The notes under the pieces are model-generated. The model ran no database searches, was not told the DNA's origin, and worked only from the letters and a program-made list of their open reading frames with translations. Shown here piece by piece: positions 14,820 through 20,923 of a stretch of 20,923 nt of DNA. Positions within the stretch are counted from its first letter, which is position 1, and each line of letters starts with the position of its first letter. The translations under genes were made by a program, and so were the position numbers. Source of the DNA: Paenalcaligenes sp035302345 (GTDB taxonomy: Bacteria; Pseudomonadota; Gammaproteobacteria; Burkholderiales; Burkholderiaceae_B); contig DATGSS010000041.1 of assembly GCA_035302345.1 (NCBI GenBank), positions 1 through 20,923 of the forward strand, read 5' to 3'.

Positions 14820-16049
14820 ATGCTCAATATTCTTTGGCTCTGGTTTTTCATTGTTGGTCTGCTCAGCGGTGCATACCAATTTCTAGTCCTCCAGAACTCT
14901 GACGTTTTTGCGGCCATGGTGCGCAGCCTGTTTGATATGGCTGAGCTCTCAGTCCAGGTGGTGCTCGTGCTATTTGGCACGCTCACACTCTGGATGGGCT
15001 TTTTACGCATCGCTGAAAAAGCTGGGCTAATAGAGCTATTGGCTAAATTGCTGAGTCCTATTTTGGGCCGTTTGATGCCAGGCGTGCCGCACGGGCACCC
15101 AGCTTTTGGTCTTATTACATTGAATTTCGCCGCTAATGGTCTGGGCCTAGACAATGCTGCTACACCCATTGGTTTACGAGCCATGCATTCGCTGCAAAGC
15201 TTGAACACCAATGAAAAAACTGCCTCCAACGCGCAGATCTTATTTTTAGTACTCAATAGCTCATCACTCACCTTGTTGCCGGTGACGATTTTTATGTATC
15301 GTGCCCAGCAAGGTGCGGCCGACCCGACGTTGGTCTTTTTACCTATTTTATTGGCGACCTTTTGCTCCTCGATGGTGGGCTTAATTTCAGTAGCGATTGT
15401 CCAAAGATTGCCGTTATGGCGCCCTTTTTTACTGCTGACCTTAGGCGGGCTGATCGCTGCTTTCGCCCTTTTTATTGCCGTTCTTAGCACCCTAAGCGCC
15501 AGTGCCCTAAATTTTGTTTCATCCTTGATGGGCAACCTCAGTTTGCTGCTAATTATCGTGGGTTTTTTAGTCTACGCAGCACTCAAAAAAGTCACTGTAT
15601 ATGATGCCTTTATAGAGGGTGCCAAAGGCGGTTTTGCAGTCGGCAAAGAACTCTTACCCTATTTGGTGGCCATGCTATGTGCCATTGGTTTTTTACGCAG
15701 CTCTGGTGCTTTAGATTTAGTCCTGGGTGGCGTGCAATGGCTATTCGAACTGGCCCACCTGGATACACGTTTTATCGAGGGCTTACCGACAGCATTAGCC
15801 AAGCCCTTTTCAGGCAGTGCAGCCCGCGCACTGATGATTGAAACCATGCAGCACCACGGGGTGGATAGCTTTCCTGCCTTGGTAGCGGCAACGGTCCAGG
15901 GCAGTACAGAAACGACCTTTTATGTGCTAGCTGTTTATTTTGGAGCCGTAGGCATTCAACGTACCCGTCACGCCCTACCCTGTGCTCTGATCGCCGATCT
16001 GAGCGGGATTATTGCCGCCATCACTATTTGTTATTGGTTCTTTGGCTAA
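14820..16049 (+). CDS. fused SpmA/SpmB-like nucleoside-recognition (Gate) domain membrane protein
   Basis: A 409-residue, strongly hydrophobic inner-membrane protein. The first half (1 to about 195) resembles spore maturation protein SpmA: a Gate-domain region, then NFAANGLGLDNAATPIGLRAM at 102-122 and LNSSSLTLLP at 145-154. The second half (about 215-409) resembles SpmB, with YDAFIEGAKGGF at 261-272, KPFSGSAARAL at 328-338 and QGSTETTFYVLAVYFG at 360-375. Roughly eight to ten hydrophobic segments can be seen. In Bacillus the two halves are separate genes needed for spore core dehydration. Many Gram-negative bacteria that do not sporulate carry this fusion, and its role there is unknown. The ATG at 14820 is 61 bases after gloA with only a weak Shine-Dalgarno sequence. 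It is convergent with rsmA. Confidence 0.85.
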   Translation: MLNILWLWFFIVGLLSGAYQFLVLQNSDVFAAMVRSLFDMAELSVQVVLVLFGTLTLWMGFLRIAEKAGLIELLAKLLSPILGRLMPGVPHGHPAFGLITLNFAANGLGLDNAATPIGLRAMHSLQSLNTNEKTASNAQILFLVLNSSSLTLLPVTIFMYRAQQGAADPTLVFLPILLATFCSSMVGLISVAIVQRLPLWRPFLLLTLGGLIAAFALFIAVLSTLSASALNFVSSLMGNLSLLLIIVGFLVYAALKKVTVYDAFIEGAKGGFAVGKELLPYLVAMLCAIGFLRSSGALDLVLGGVQWLFELAHLDTRFIEGLPTALAKPFSGSAARALMIETMQHHGVDSFPALVAATVQGSTETTFYVLAVYFGAVGIQRTRHALPCALIADLSGIIAAITICYWFFG

Positions 16050-16076
16050 TAGTAAAGACGAATTTTAGAGCCGGTT

Positions 16077-16124
16077 AGGCTTATTTATAGCCTGTGTCTA
16101 TAAACCTTAGACCTGCGATACAGG
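16077..16124. terminator. alternative hairpins in the convergent spmAB-like/rsmA gap
   Basis: AGGCT (16077-16081) pairs with AGCCT (16089-16093) around a 7-base AT-rich loop. Overlapping this, CCTGT (16091-16095) pairs with ACAGG (16120-16124), and inside it GTCTA (16096-16100) pairs with TAGAC (16108-16112). These stems are short and the first two exclude each other. The rest of the 104-bp gap shows no gene. Probably a terminator region for both strands, without a T-run. Confidence 0.3.
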
Positions 16125-16153
16125 ATCTATCTAGAGCCCGATTATTGACCTGA

Positions 16154-16972
16154 TTATTGTCTGTCAGAGTCGGACGACGTATTGACGTCCGTTGGCTCTA
16201 AATAGGGGGTGAGTTGGTCACTGAGCGCCACGAACTGTGCCACACTGAGTTGCTCGGCACGAAAGCTATCCTGTGCATCAAAGGCCTGCCAATCAATCCA
16301 CTGCTGCCAGCCTGACAAGACCCGTCGCAACATTTTGCGACGTTGGCTAAAGGCGCGCGCCACTACCTGTGCAAACACAGCCTCGCTTTTGGGCTGCCAG
16401 CGCCTTTTTGCAGACAAAGGTCGCATGCGAACCACCGCTGACATAACATTAGGGGGCGGGTCAAAAGCCTCAGGCGGAACATCAAAAAGCGGCATCATGC
16501 GATATTTGGCCTGTAACATGACCGATAATCGGCTGTAATGGCGCGTCCCAGGCTGCGCTGACATGCGCTCTACCATCTCTTTTTGCAACATAAAATGTTG
16601 ATCCTGCACCTGATCTACATATTGCAGCAAATGAAACAATAAGGGACTAGAGATGTTGTAGGGCAAATTACCGACGATACGTAGGTTGTCGCCAAAGGGT
16701 TTGAAATCGACCTCTAGTACATCTGCCTGAATGACTTCTAAAGACTTGAGATCTGGATGCTGGCGTAACTGAGCCACCAAATCACGATCGATCTCGATCG
16801 CAGTTAACTGCGGAACACGCCACAACAAGGGGCGAGTCAAAGCAGATAACCCAGGGCCGATCTCGATGATGCGATCCTGGGGCTGCGGATCAATGGCACG
16901 CACAATCTGATCAATAATGCCCAAATCATGCAAAAAATGCTGGCCAAAACGCTTTCTAGGTGTGGTATGCAT
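16154..16972 (-). CDS. rsmA: 16S rRNA (adenine(1518)-N6/adenine(1519)-N6)-dimethyltransferase RsmA (KsgA)
   Basis: Dimethylates two adjacent adenosines near the 3' end of 16S rRNA, a late checkpoint in small-subunit assembly; loss gives kasugamycin resistance. 272 residues, normal for the family. It has KRFGQHFL at 7-14, the SAM-binding motif EIGPGLSALT at 37-46, an acidic ribose ligand in AIEIDRD around 58-64, and the catalytic motif IV NLPY at 102-105 followed by NISSPLLF. The ATG at 16972 is 14 bases after the surA stop; an AAGGG overlapping the end of surA can act as ribosome binding site, at rather long spacing. It is the last gene of the lptD-surA-rsmA run. In E. coli pdxA lies between surA and ksgA; it is absent here. 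Confidence 0.97.
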   Translation of the reverse strand: MHTTPRKRFGQHFLHDLGIIDQIVRAIDPQPQDRIIEIGPGLSALTRPLLWRVPQLTAIEIDRDLVAQLRQHPDLKSLEVIQADVLEVDFKPFGDNLRIVGNLPYNISSPLLFHLLQYVDQVQDQHFMLQKEMVERMSAQPGTRHYSRLSVMLQAKYRMMPLFDVPPEAFDPPPNVMSAVVRMRPLSAKRRWQPKSEAVFAQVVARAFSQRRKMLRRVLSGWQQWIDWQAFDAQDSFRAEQLSVAQFVALSDQLTPYLEPTDVNTSSDSDRQ

Positions 16973-16986
16973 ACTGACTAATACCC

Positions 16987-18420
16987 TTAGCGACGACGTT
17001 GCGCACGTCTGTTATCGCTGGGATCCAAACGATTTTCCACATAAGCCTGGCCACGCACCTGTGCTAACCAATCCTCGAAGGCTGGCTGGGCATATTGCTC
17101 GTAAAGCTGTTGTCGAGCCTCTAAACGGCGCAATTCATCGCTCATGTCTTTCTCGCGACGATCAGTCACCTGAATAAGATGCCAGCCAAAAGGACTACGG
17201 ACAGGAGCACTCACCTCTTCGATGCTAAGTGCATCCATCGCATGCTCAAAAGCAGGCACTGTCTCGCCAGGACTCAACCACCCTAAATCACCCCCCTGTG
17301 GCGCACTGGGGTCTTCGGAATAGCTACGTGCGAGCTCGGCAAAGTCTTCGCCATGGGCAATGCGCTGGCGCAGTTGTTCGAGGCGCTCGCGGGCTTTGTT
17401 ATCGTCCATTACCTGTGAGAGTTTGACCAAGATGTGGCGGGCGCGCGTTTGCGTAACCATCACTGGGCCTGCATTACCCCCCTCGCCTGCCTGTGAGGGC
17501 GGACGCTGTCGAGCGACGGGCTCGGGAACGCCGCGGTTGGTCACCTTGAAAATATGGAACCCCTGGCCAGAACGTACAATTTCACTGACCTCGCCAGGTT
17601 GTAAGTCTTTGATGGCTACAGCGAAAACATCAGGCCACCCATCTAAAGGGCGGGTCCCTAAATGGCCACCACTGAGCGCCTCATCGCCATCAGAAAAAGA
17701 CGCCGCCAAAGTGGCAAAGTCTTCTCCAGAGCGTAGTTGTTCTAGAATTGAATCGGCCTTGGCGCGCAGCTCGCGCTCTTGGCCTAAAGAGCTGCTCTCG
17801 GGCACACGAATCACGATCTGTGACAGCTCGACTAACTCGTCCGCGTCATCATCTGCAGCAGAGGCTGCGGCGGCACTGCTAGGCGCATGTCCGTGACGCG
17901 CTAAATAAGCATCAACCTCGGACTCGCTGATATTAATCATTTCATCTACAGTTCTAAAACGTAACTGATCGATCAATATATCGTGACGCAGGCTATGTAG
18001 GTATTCCTCCCATTGGATACCGGCCGCACTGATCTCACGCTTTAGACCGGCCTCGTCTAGGTCATTGTTTTCTGCGATCATCTGCACCGCACGCTGAACG
18101 TCTTCATCAGTGACCTGTATGCCGAATTCTACTGCTTGTTGCTCTAAGAGTTTTTCTGTAATTAAGCGCTGCAGCACCTGCTTTTGCAATGTTTCATCAT
18201 CAGGCAAAGGGATATTTTGAGTGCTAAATTCGCGTTTTATACTCTCTGTTTCCTGAATGACAGTCCGCATTGTAATGACGTCATTATTCACAATGGCAGC
18301 GATCGTGTCCAGACCACCCTTTTGCTCTTGAGCATGAGCAAAGGCAAAAAAACCACTATACAGCACGACCAATAGCGCGATGATCGACGCCTTGAATGTA
18401 TTGAATTGAGATGTTCGCAT
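16987..18420 (-). CDS. surA: periplasmic peptidyl-prolyl isomerase and outer-membrane protein chaperone SurA
   Basis: Escorts unfolded outer-membrane proteins, including LptD, through the periplasm. 477 residues from the ATG at 18420: signal peptide with a hydrophobic core (about 10-28) and an AHA cleavage site after A30, then the N-terminal chaperone domain (about 36-175). A low-complexity Ala/Ser/Asp stretch spans about 179-195. Two parvulin domains follow, about 197-296 and 325-421, the second better conserved (ARHILVKLS, GGDLGWLSPGETVPAFE, FGWHLIQVTDRRE), then a C-terminal helix needed by the chaperone module. An in-frame ATG at 18429 overlaps lptD by 8 bases, but the AAAGG is too close to it; 18420 has better spacing. 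The insert and a Pro/Gly-rich linker (about 299-321) make it somewhat longer than E. coli SurA (428). Confidence 0.95.
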   Translation of the reverse strand: MRTSQFNTFKASIIALLVVLYSGFFAFAHAQEQKGGLDTIAAIVNNDVITMRTVIQETESIKREFSTQNIPLPDDETLQKQVLQRLITEKLLEQQAVEFGIQVTDEDVQRAVQMIAENNDLDEAGLKREISAAGIQWEEYLHSLRHDILIDQLRFRTVDEMINISESEVDAYLARHGHAPSSAAAASAADDDADELVELSQIVIRVPESSSLGQERELRAKADSILEQLRSGEDFATLAASFSDGDEALSGGHLGTRPLDGWPDVFAVAIKDLQPGEVSEIVRSGQGFHIFKVTNRGVPEPVARQRPPSQAGEGGNAGPVMVTQTRARHILVKLSQVMDDNKARERLEQLRQRIAHGEDFAELARSYSEDPSAPQGGDLGWLSPGETVPAFEHAMDALSIEEVSAPVRSPFGWHLIQVTDRREKDMSDELRRLEARQQLYEQYAQPAFEDWLAQVRGQAYVENRLDPSDNRRAQRRR

Positions 18421-18421
18421 A

Positions 18422-20854
18422 TTAATCATACCTTTCGAATACGGTACGCTTTGGTAGCGGCGAGCTGACAGGACGATATCCTGTGACTTGCTCGCGCAAT
18501 AAGCTCATCGGATCGGTGCCCAGAGCCCCCAAGCCATGTAATTCTAGCTGTAAAAATACAGCACTGTTGGATTTCTCGGCAGAGACCGCATAACGCTGTA
18601 CTACAAAGCGCGCTGTCCAGCAGCAGTCACCCTTATACTCTAAACCAAAAATATTTTGTGTGCTGCGTTTCTCATGCAGCGAATAATCGGTACGCCCCAT
18701 CAAATACAAATTTTTATTGATGGGCCACTGACCCGCAAATGATACTTGCTCTTTGTCCCTGTCTGGATCATATTCACTGGTATCATAGAACCCTCGAGGG
18801 TCACGCTCATAGCGATAACTAAGATTCAAAGATGCCAAACGTTTGGGCTCCCAGCGCACCCCTGCATTCATGCGGTTGCGCCCCCGAGTTTCTGGATTGA
18901 TCTGGGTATCAAAACGGACGTGAAAATTATTCGTTAACGATGCTGCCACCCCTAGTAAATAATCAGAACGAGGACGCTCTACAGGGTGCTCTCGTAGATG
19001 GCCTTGACCCGCTGTATTTAGAAAAACCTTGCGATCCTCGAAATACAGGCGTTGGGCTGCTTGCAAACGGATAATCTGGGCGCCTGTTTCCGCATTTAAC
19101 CAACGCGAGGTCAGGCCAATAGTCAGTTGGTTAGCATTAGCAATGCGATCCCAACCCCCACTAAAAAGGTTATGGCTAAAGGCCTGCGAAAAATTAAAAG
19201 TTGCGACACTGGTATCTAATAACGGGATATCATCCTGATCCACATAGGGTACATACAGGTAAAAAAGCCGCGGCTCGAGGGTTTGAATGGCTGCATTTCC
19301 AAACAATTGAGTATCGCGCTCAAAGGTCATACCGGTATCGATAGAATACAGAGGCACAAAACGCGATACATTGCGCGCGCGGTTATCCGGATTACCGCCA
19401 CGAACGGCGTTCCAGTCGGTGCTGTAGTGACTGTAATGCAAGCCCACCTGAGGTTTGATATACCAACCCGGCGTGCGATAAGGAAAGGAAATAGTCGTGT
19501 AGGAACTCATGCGCGTTGAGTTCGGCCACAAGCGATCGCGCCGATAATCAATATTTTTATTCCACAAATCAGCTTGATCATAACGCCCCGTGTAATAAGG
19601 CATCATAAAGCGCGTTAACTCGTTCTCCATGCGCAAATCAAATCCGCCATAGTTATACCTCGAGCCTACGAGCCTGAGTTTGGGCAGCTCGTTATAGGTG
19701 GGCCGCCTGTAGCTGCTAGATGTTTTGTCTTGGAGGGTTTGATATTTGGTCGCAGAAACCGAGGCAGACCAATAGCGAACCGGCGACCAGTTGAGCTGTG
19801 CACGACTACGCAAACGTCGCACTGACGCCTCATTGAGCCCAAAAGTAGATAAATCTCGAAAGTAATCGTCATCAGACACTTTGCGATACTGCAAGGACAA
19901 ACGTCCGCCAAAATCAAAGCGCTGTTTGTGCTCTAAATCGAGCAGCCAACGATTAAAATGGGCTTTGCGGTCATTATGTAGATACTGACCGGCCCAAATC
20001 CCAGAGTATTTAGGCTGTAAATAACGAAATTCGCCTTGCCATTGTAGGCCCCGCTTGCTCAAAATACGTGGGGTTAATGTCGCATCGTAATTGGGCGCCA
20101 AATTAAAATAATAGGGTACTGCCATCTCAAAGCCGCTATTGCTAGAGTACCCATATATAGGGGATAAAAACCCTGATTTGCGCTCTTCTCGCAAAGGAAA
20201 ACCAAACAAGGGCGAGTACATGATGGGCACGCCCTTGAAGTACAGCACACCGTGCCGGGCTAATCCCTGATTTTTGTCATTATATAAATCAACCCGTGGC
20301 GAGCGGATATGCCATTCAGAAGCTGCATCTGGGCAAGGACAACCTGTATATATGGCCTGCTCGAGGCGCATATGGTCGCGACTAAAGATCTCAGCATACT
20401 CGGCCTCGCCAGAGCCTGCTGAATCGCCTAGCCAAAAGTCAGGGGTGATCAGTTCCCCCGTTTCGGCATCTAGGTTATAGTCAATTGAATCGCTCTTGAT
20501 GAGGGTGCCATCACGCATGAGCAACCCATCACCACGTACCTTGACATCAGAGGTGCGCTGGTTGTATTCGATGGTGTCGCCCTTGACGACAGAGTCTATC
20601 CGACGTACCTCGGCCTGCCCTATTAACTTTAGACGATCTGAGTCCAACCGTCGCATAGTATCGGCCTGCGAAAATACGCCCATCTGATTCTCGGGTACCT
20701 GATGTTCTTTTAACATGGGTGCGACCTTTAGCCGCGCCACTTGATCAGCCGCTTGGGCAGTGGCAGTATAACTGCTTAAAACTGGGGCTACTGCTAGCGC
20801 GCAGAGCATCCCTCGCAGCAAAACCGAGGTGTTTTTTTTCGGTGTCAAAGGCAC
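18422..20854 (-). CDS. lptD: LPS-assembly outer membrane protein LptD
   Basis: Outer-membrane beta barrel that, with lipoprotein LptE, inserts LPS into the outer leaflet. 810 residues starting with GTG at 20854; the frame closes at a stop 12 codons upstream and holds no ATG there, and no Shine-Dalgarno sequence is visible. The signal peptide (KK at 6-7, hydrophobic 11-28) should be cut after AQA at 35. A jellyroll OstA/LptA-like domain follows (about 65-190), then the barrel from KSGFLSPIYGY through PYYFNLAPNYDATLTPR to the C terminus. Mature-domain cysteines are C172 and C174 (GCPCPD) and C744 and C745 (DCCW), enough for the long-range disulfides that LptD needs. Unlike E. coli there is no cysteine near the mature N terminus. 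It is the first gene before surA, which starts 1 base past its stop. Confidence 0.96.
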   Translation of the reverse strand: MPLTPKKNTSVLLRGMLCALAVAPVLSSYTATAQAADQVARLKVAPMLKEHQVPENQMGVFSQADTMRRLDSDRLKLIGQAEVRRIDSVVKGDTIEYNQRTSDVKVRGDGLLMRDGTLIKSDSIDYNLDAETGELITPDFWLGDSAGSGEAEYAEIFSRDHMRLEQAIYTGCPCPDAASEWHIRSPRVDLYNDKNQGLARHGVLYFKGVPIMYSPLFGFPLREERKSGFLSPIYGYSSNSGFEMAVPYYFNLAPNYDATLTPRILSKRGLQWQGEFRYLQPKYSGIWAGQYLHNDRKAHFNRWLLDLEHKQRFDFGGRLSLQYRKVSDDDYFRDLSTFGLNEASVRRLRSRAQLNWSPVRYWSASVSATKYQTLQDKTSSSYRRPTYNELPKLRLVGSRYNYGGFDLRMENELTRFMMPYYTGRYDQADLWNKNIDYRRDRLWPNSTRMSSYTTISFPYRTPGWYIKPQVGLHYSHYSTDWNAVRGGNPDNRARNVSRFVPLYSIDTGMTFERDTQLFGNAAIQTLEPRLFYLYVPYVDQDDIPLLDTSVATFNFSQAFSHNLFSGGWDRIANANQLTIGLTSRWLNAETGAQIIRLQAAQRLYFEDRKVFLNTAGQGHLREHPVERPRSDYLLGVAASLTNNFHVRFDTQINPETRGRNRMNAGVRWEPKRLASLNLSYRYERDPRGFYDTSEYDPDRDKEQVSFAGQWPINKNLYLMGRTDYSLHEKRSTQNIFGLEYKGDCCWTARFVVQRYAVSAEKSNSAVFLQLELHGLGALGTDPMSLLREQVTGYRPVSSPLPKRTVFERYD

Positions 20855-20862
20855 AATTTTTT

Positions 20863-20868
20863 TATGAT
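20863..20868 (+). promoter_or_regulatory. candidate -10 element for the divergent gene at the right edge
   Basis: TATGAT is one mismatch from consensus and ends 21 bases before the ATG at 20890. GTGTCA 15 bp upstream (20842-20847) is a possible but too-close -35. It follows a T-run and lies in the leader and start region of lptD. Confidence 0.3.
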
Positions 20869-20886
20869 GGAAATAACAAAGAAACT

Positions 20887-20915
20887 GTTATGAAAGATAC
20901 AAACCCACGTTTTAA
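20887..20915 (-). promoter_or_regulatory. candidate lptD promoter overlapping the divergent gene
   Basis: Read on the minus strand, TTAAAA (20915-20910) and CATAAC (20892-20887) are separated by 17 bp, each matching four of six consensus positions. Initiation would give a leader of about 25 bases for lptD. The -10 box lies on the start codon of the divergent gene. Weak match; no sigma-E-type GGAACTT box is visible. Confidence 0.3.
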
Positions 20916-20923
20916 CCAATTGC
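20890..20923 (+). CDS. start of a divergent gene, cut by the window edge (possibly an AmgK-like phosphotransferase)
   Basis: The ATG at 20890 opens a frame reading MKDTNPRFNQL to the window end, only 11 codons, so no domain can be seen. The inference comes from context: in many Burkholderiales and Pseudomonas genomes the gene divergent from lptD encodes an aminoglycoside-phosphotransferase-family sugar kinase (AmgK, cell-wall recycling), followed by murU. An earlier ATG pair at 20864 and 20867 runs into a stop at the same place, so 20890 is the plausible start. No clear Shine-Dalgarno sequence. Confidence 0.4.
   Translation, partial: MKDTNPRFNQL

Noticed and set aside
14801..15535. Open frame of 244 codons on the minus strand, opposite the SpmAB-like gene
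   Set aside because: The translation has no recognisable motif, and the plus strand carries a clear membrane protein with family motifs over the same bases. It is a shadow frame.
17360..17896. 178-codon plus-strand frame rich in Ser, Ala and Arg inside surA
   Set aside because: Composition matches the complement of the surA coding strand; no motif and no start signal.
2886..20363. CTCGAG hexamers, roughly a dozen by eye across the window, as a possible DNA uptake or Chi-like signal
   Set aside because: Most lie in coding frames as Leu-Glu or similar codons; no longer shared flank is visible, so codon and dipeptide use explain them. A whole-genome k-mer count would settle it.

Overview
This is an ordinary but well-packed core-genome segment of a Gram-negative betaproteobacterium. 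The best fit is order Burkholderiales, probably family Alcaligenaceae. The reasons are the gene order (mutL-miaA / purM / hda-HAD phosphatase-pcnB-folK), a GlyQ/GlyS split glycyl-tRNA synthetase followed by gmhB and plsC, a PhaB-type acetoacetyl-CoA reductase, a fused one-chain class I fumarase, and an LptD with CxC plus CC cysteines. Base composition is moderate, lower than in Bordetella. The placement rests on remembered protein families and synteny; no search was run. I saw no mobile element, CRISPR array, rRNA or tRNA gene, prophage or defence island.

Layout, left to right. (1) 1-2412, + strand: the 3' two-thirds of mutL (mismatch repair, cut by the window edge), then miaA (tRNA isopentenyl transferase). 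(2) 2444-3508, - strand: purM (purine synthesis), convergent with miaA and divergent from hda. (3) 3563-7618, + strand: hda (inactivates DnaA at replication), a HAD subfamily IB phosphatase, pcnB (poly(A) polymerase), folK (folate synthesis) and a phaB/phbB-like reductase. (4) 7650-9176, - strand: class I fumarase, sharing a hairpin with phbB at their convergent ends. (5) 9305-14758, + strand: a tightly coupled run glyQ-glyS-gmhB-plsC-YgjP-like metallopeptidase-gloA, in which most neighbours overlap or nearly touch. (6) 14820-16049, + strand: a fused SpmA/SpmB-like membrane protein. (7) 16154-20854, - strand: the envelope biogenesis cluster lptD-surA-rsmA(ksgA), without the pdxA gene that sits between surA and ksgA in E. 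coli. (8) 20890-end, + strand: the first 11 codons of a gene divergent from lptD.

Themes: several genes serve the outer membrane and LPS (gmhB makes the heptose precursor, plsC makes phospholipid, SurA chaperones LptD, LptD inserts LPS). Others serve translation and RNA (miaA, pcnB, glyQS, rsmA), or replication and repair (mutL, hda). No gap between genes exceeds about 130 bp. I found no convincing new biological system. The points most worth a second look are two SD-less starts placed 8-10 bp after good -10 boxes (hda, pcnB), the fused SpmAB protein, the orphan YgjP-like peptidase inside the glyQS operon, the missing pdxA, the LptD cysteine layout, and hairpins at three gene ends.
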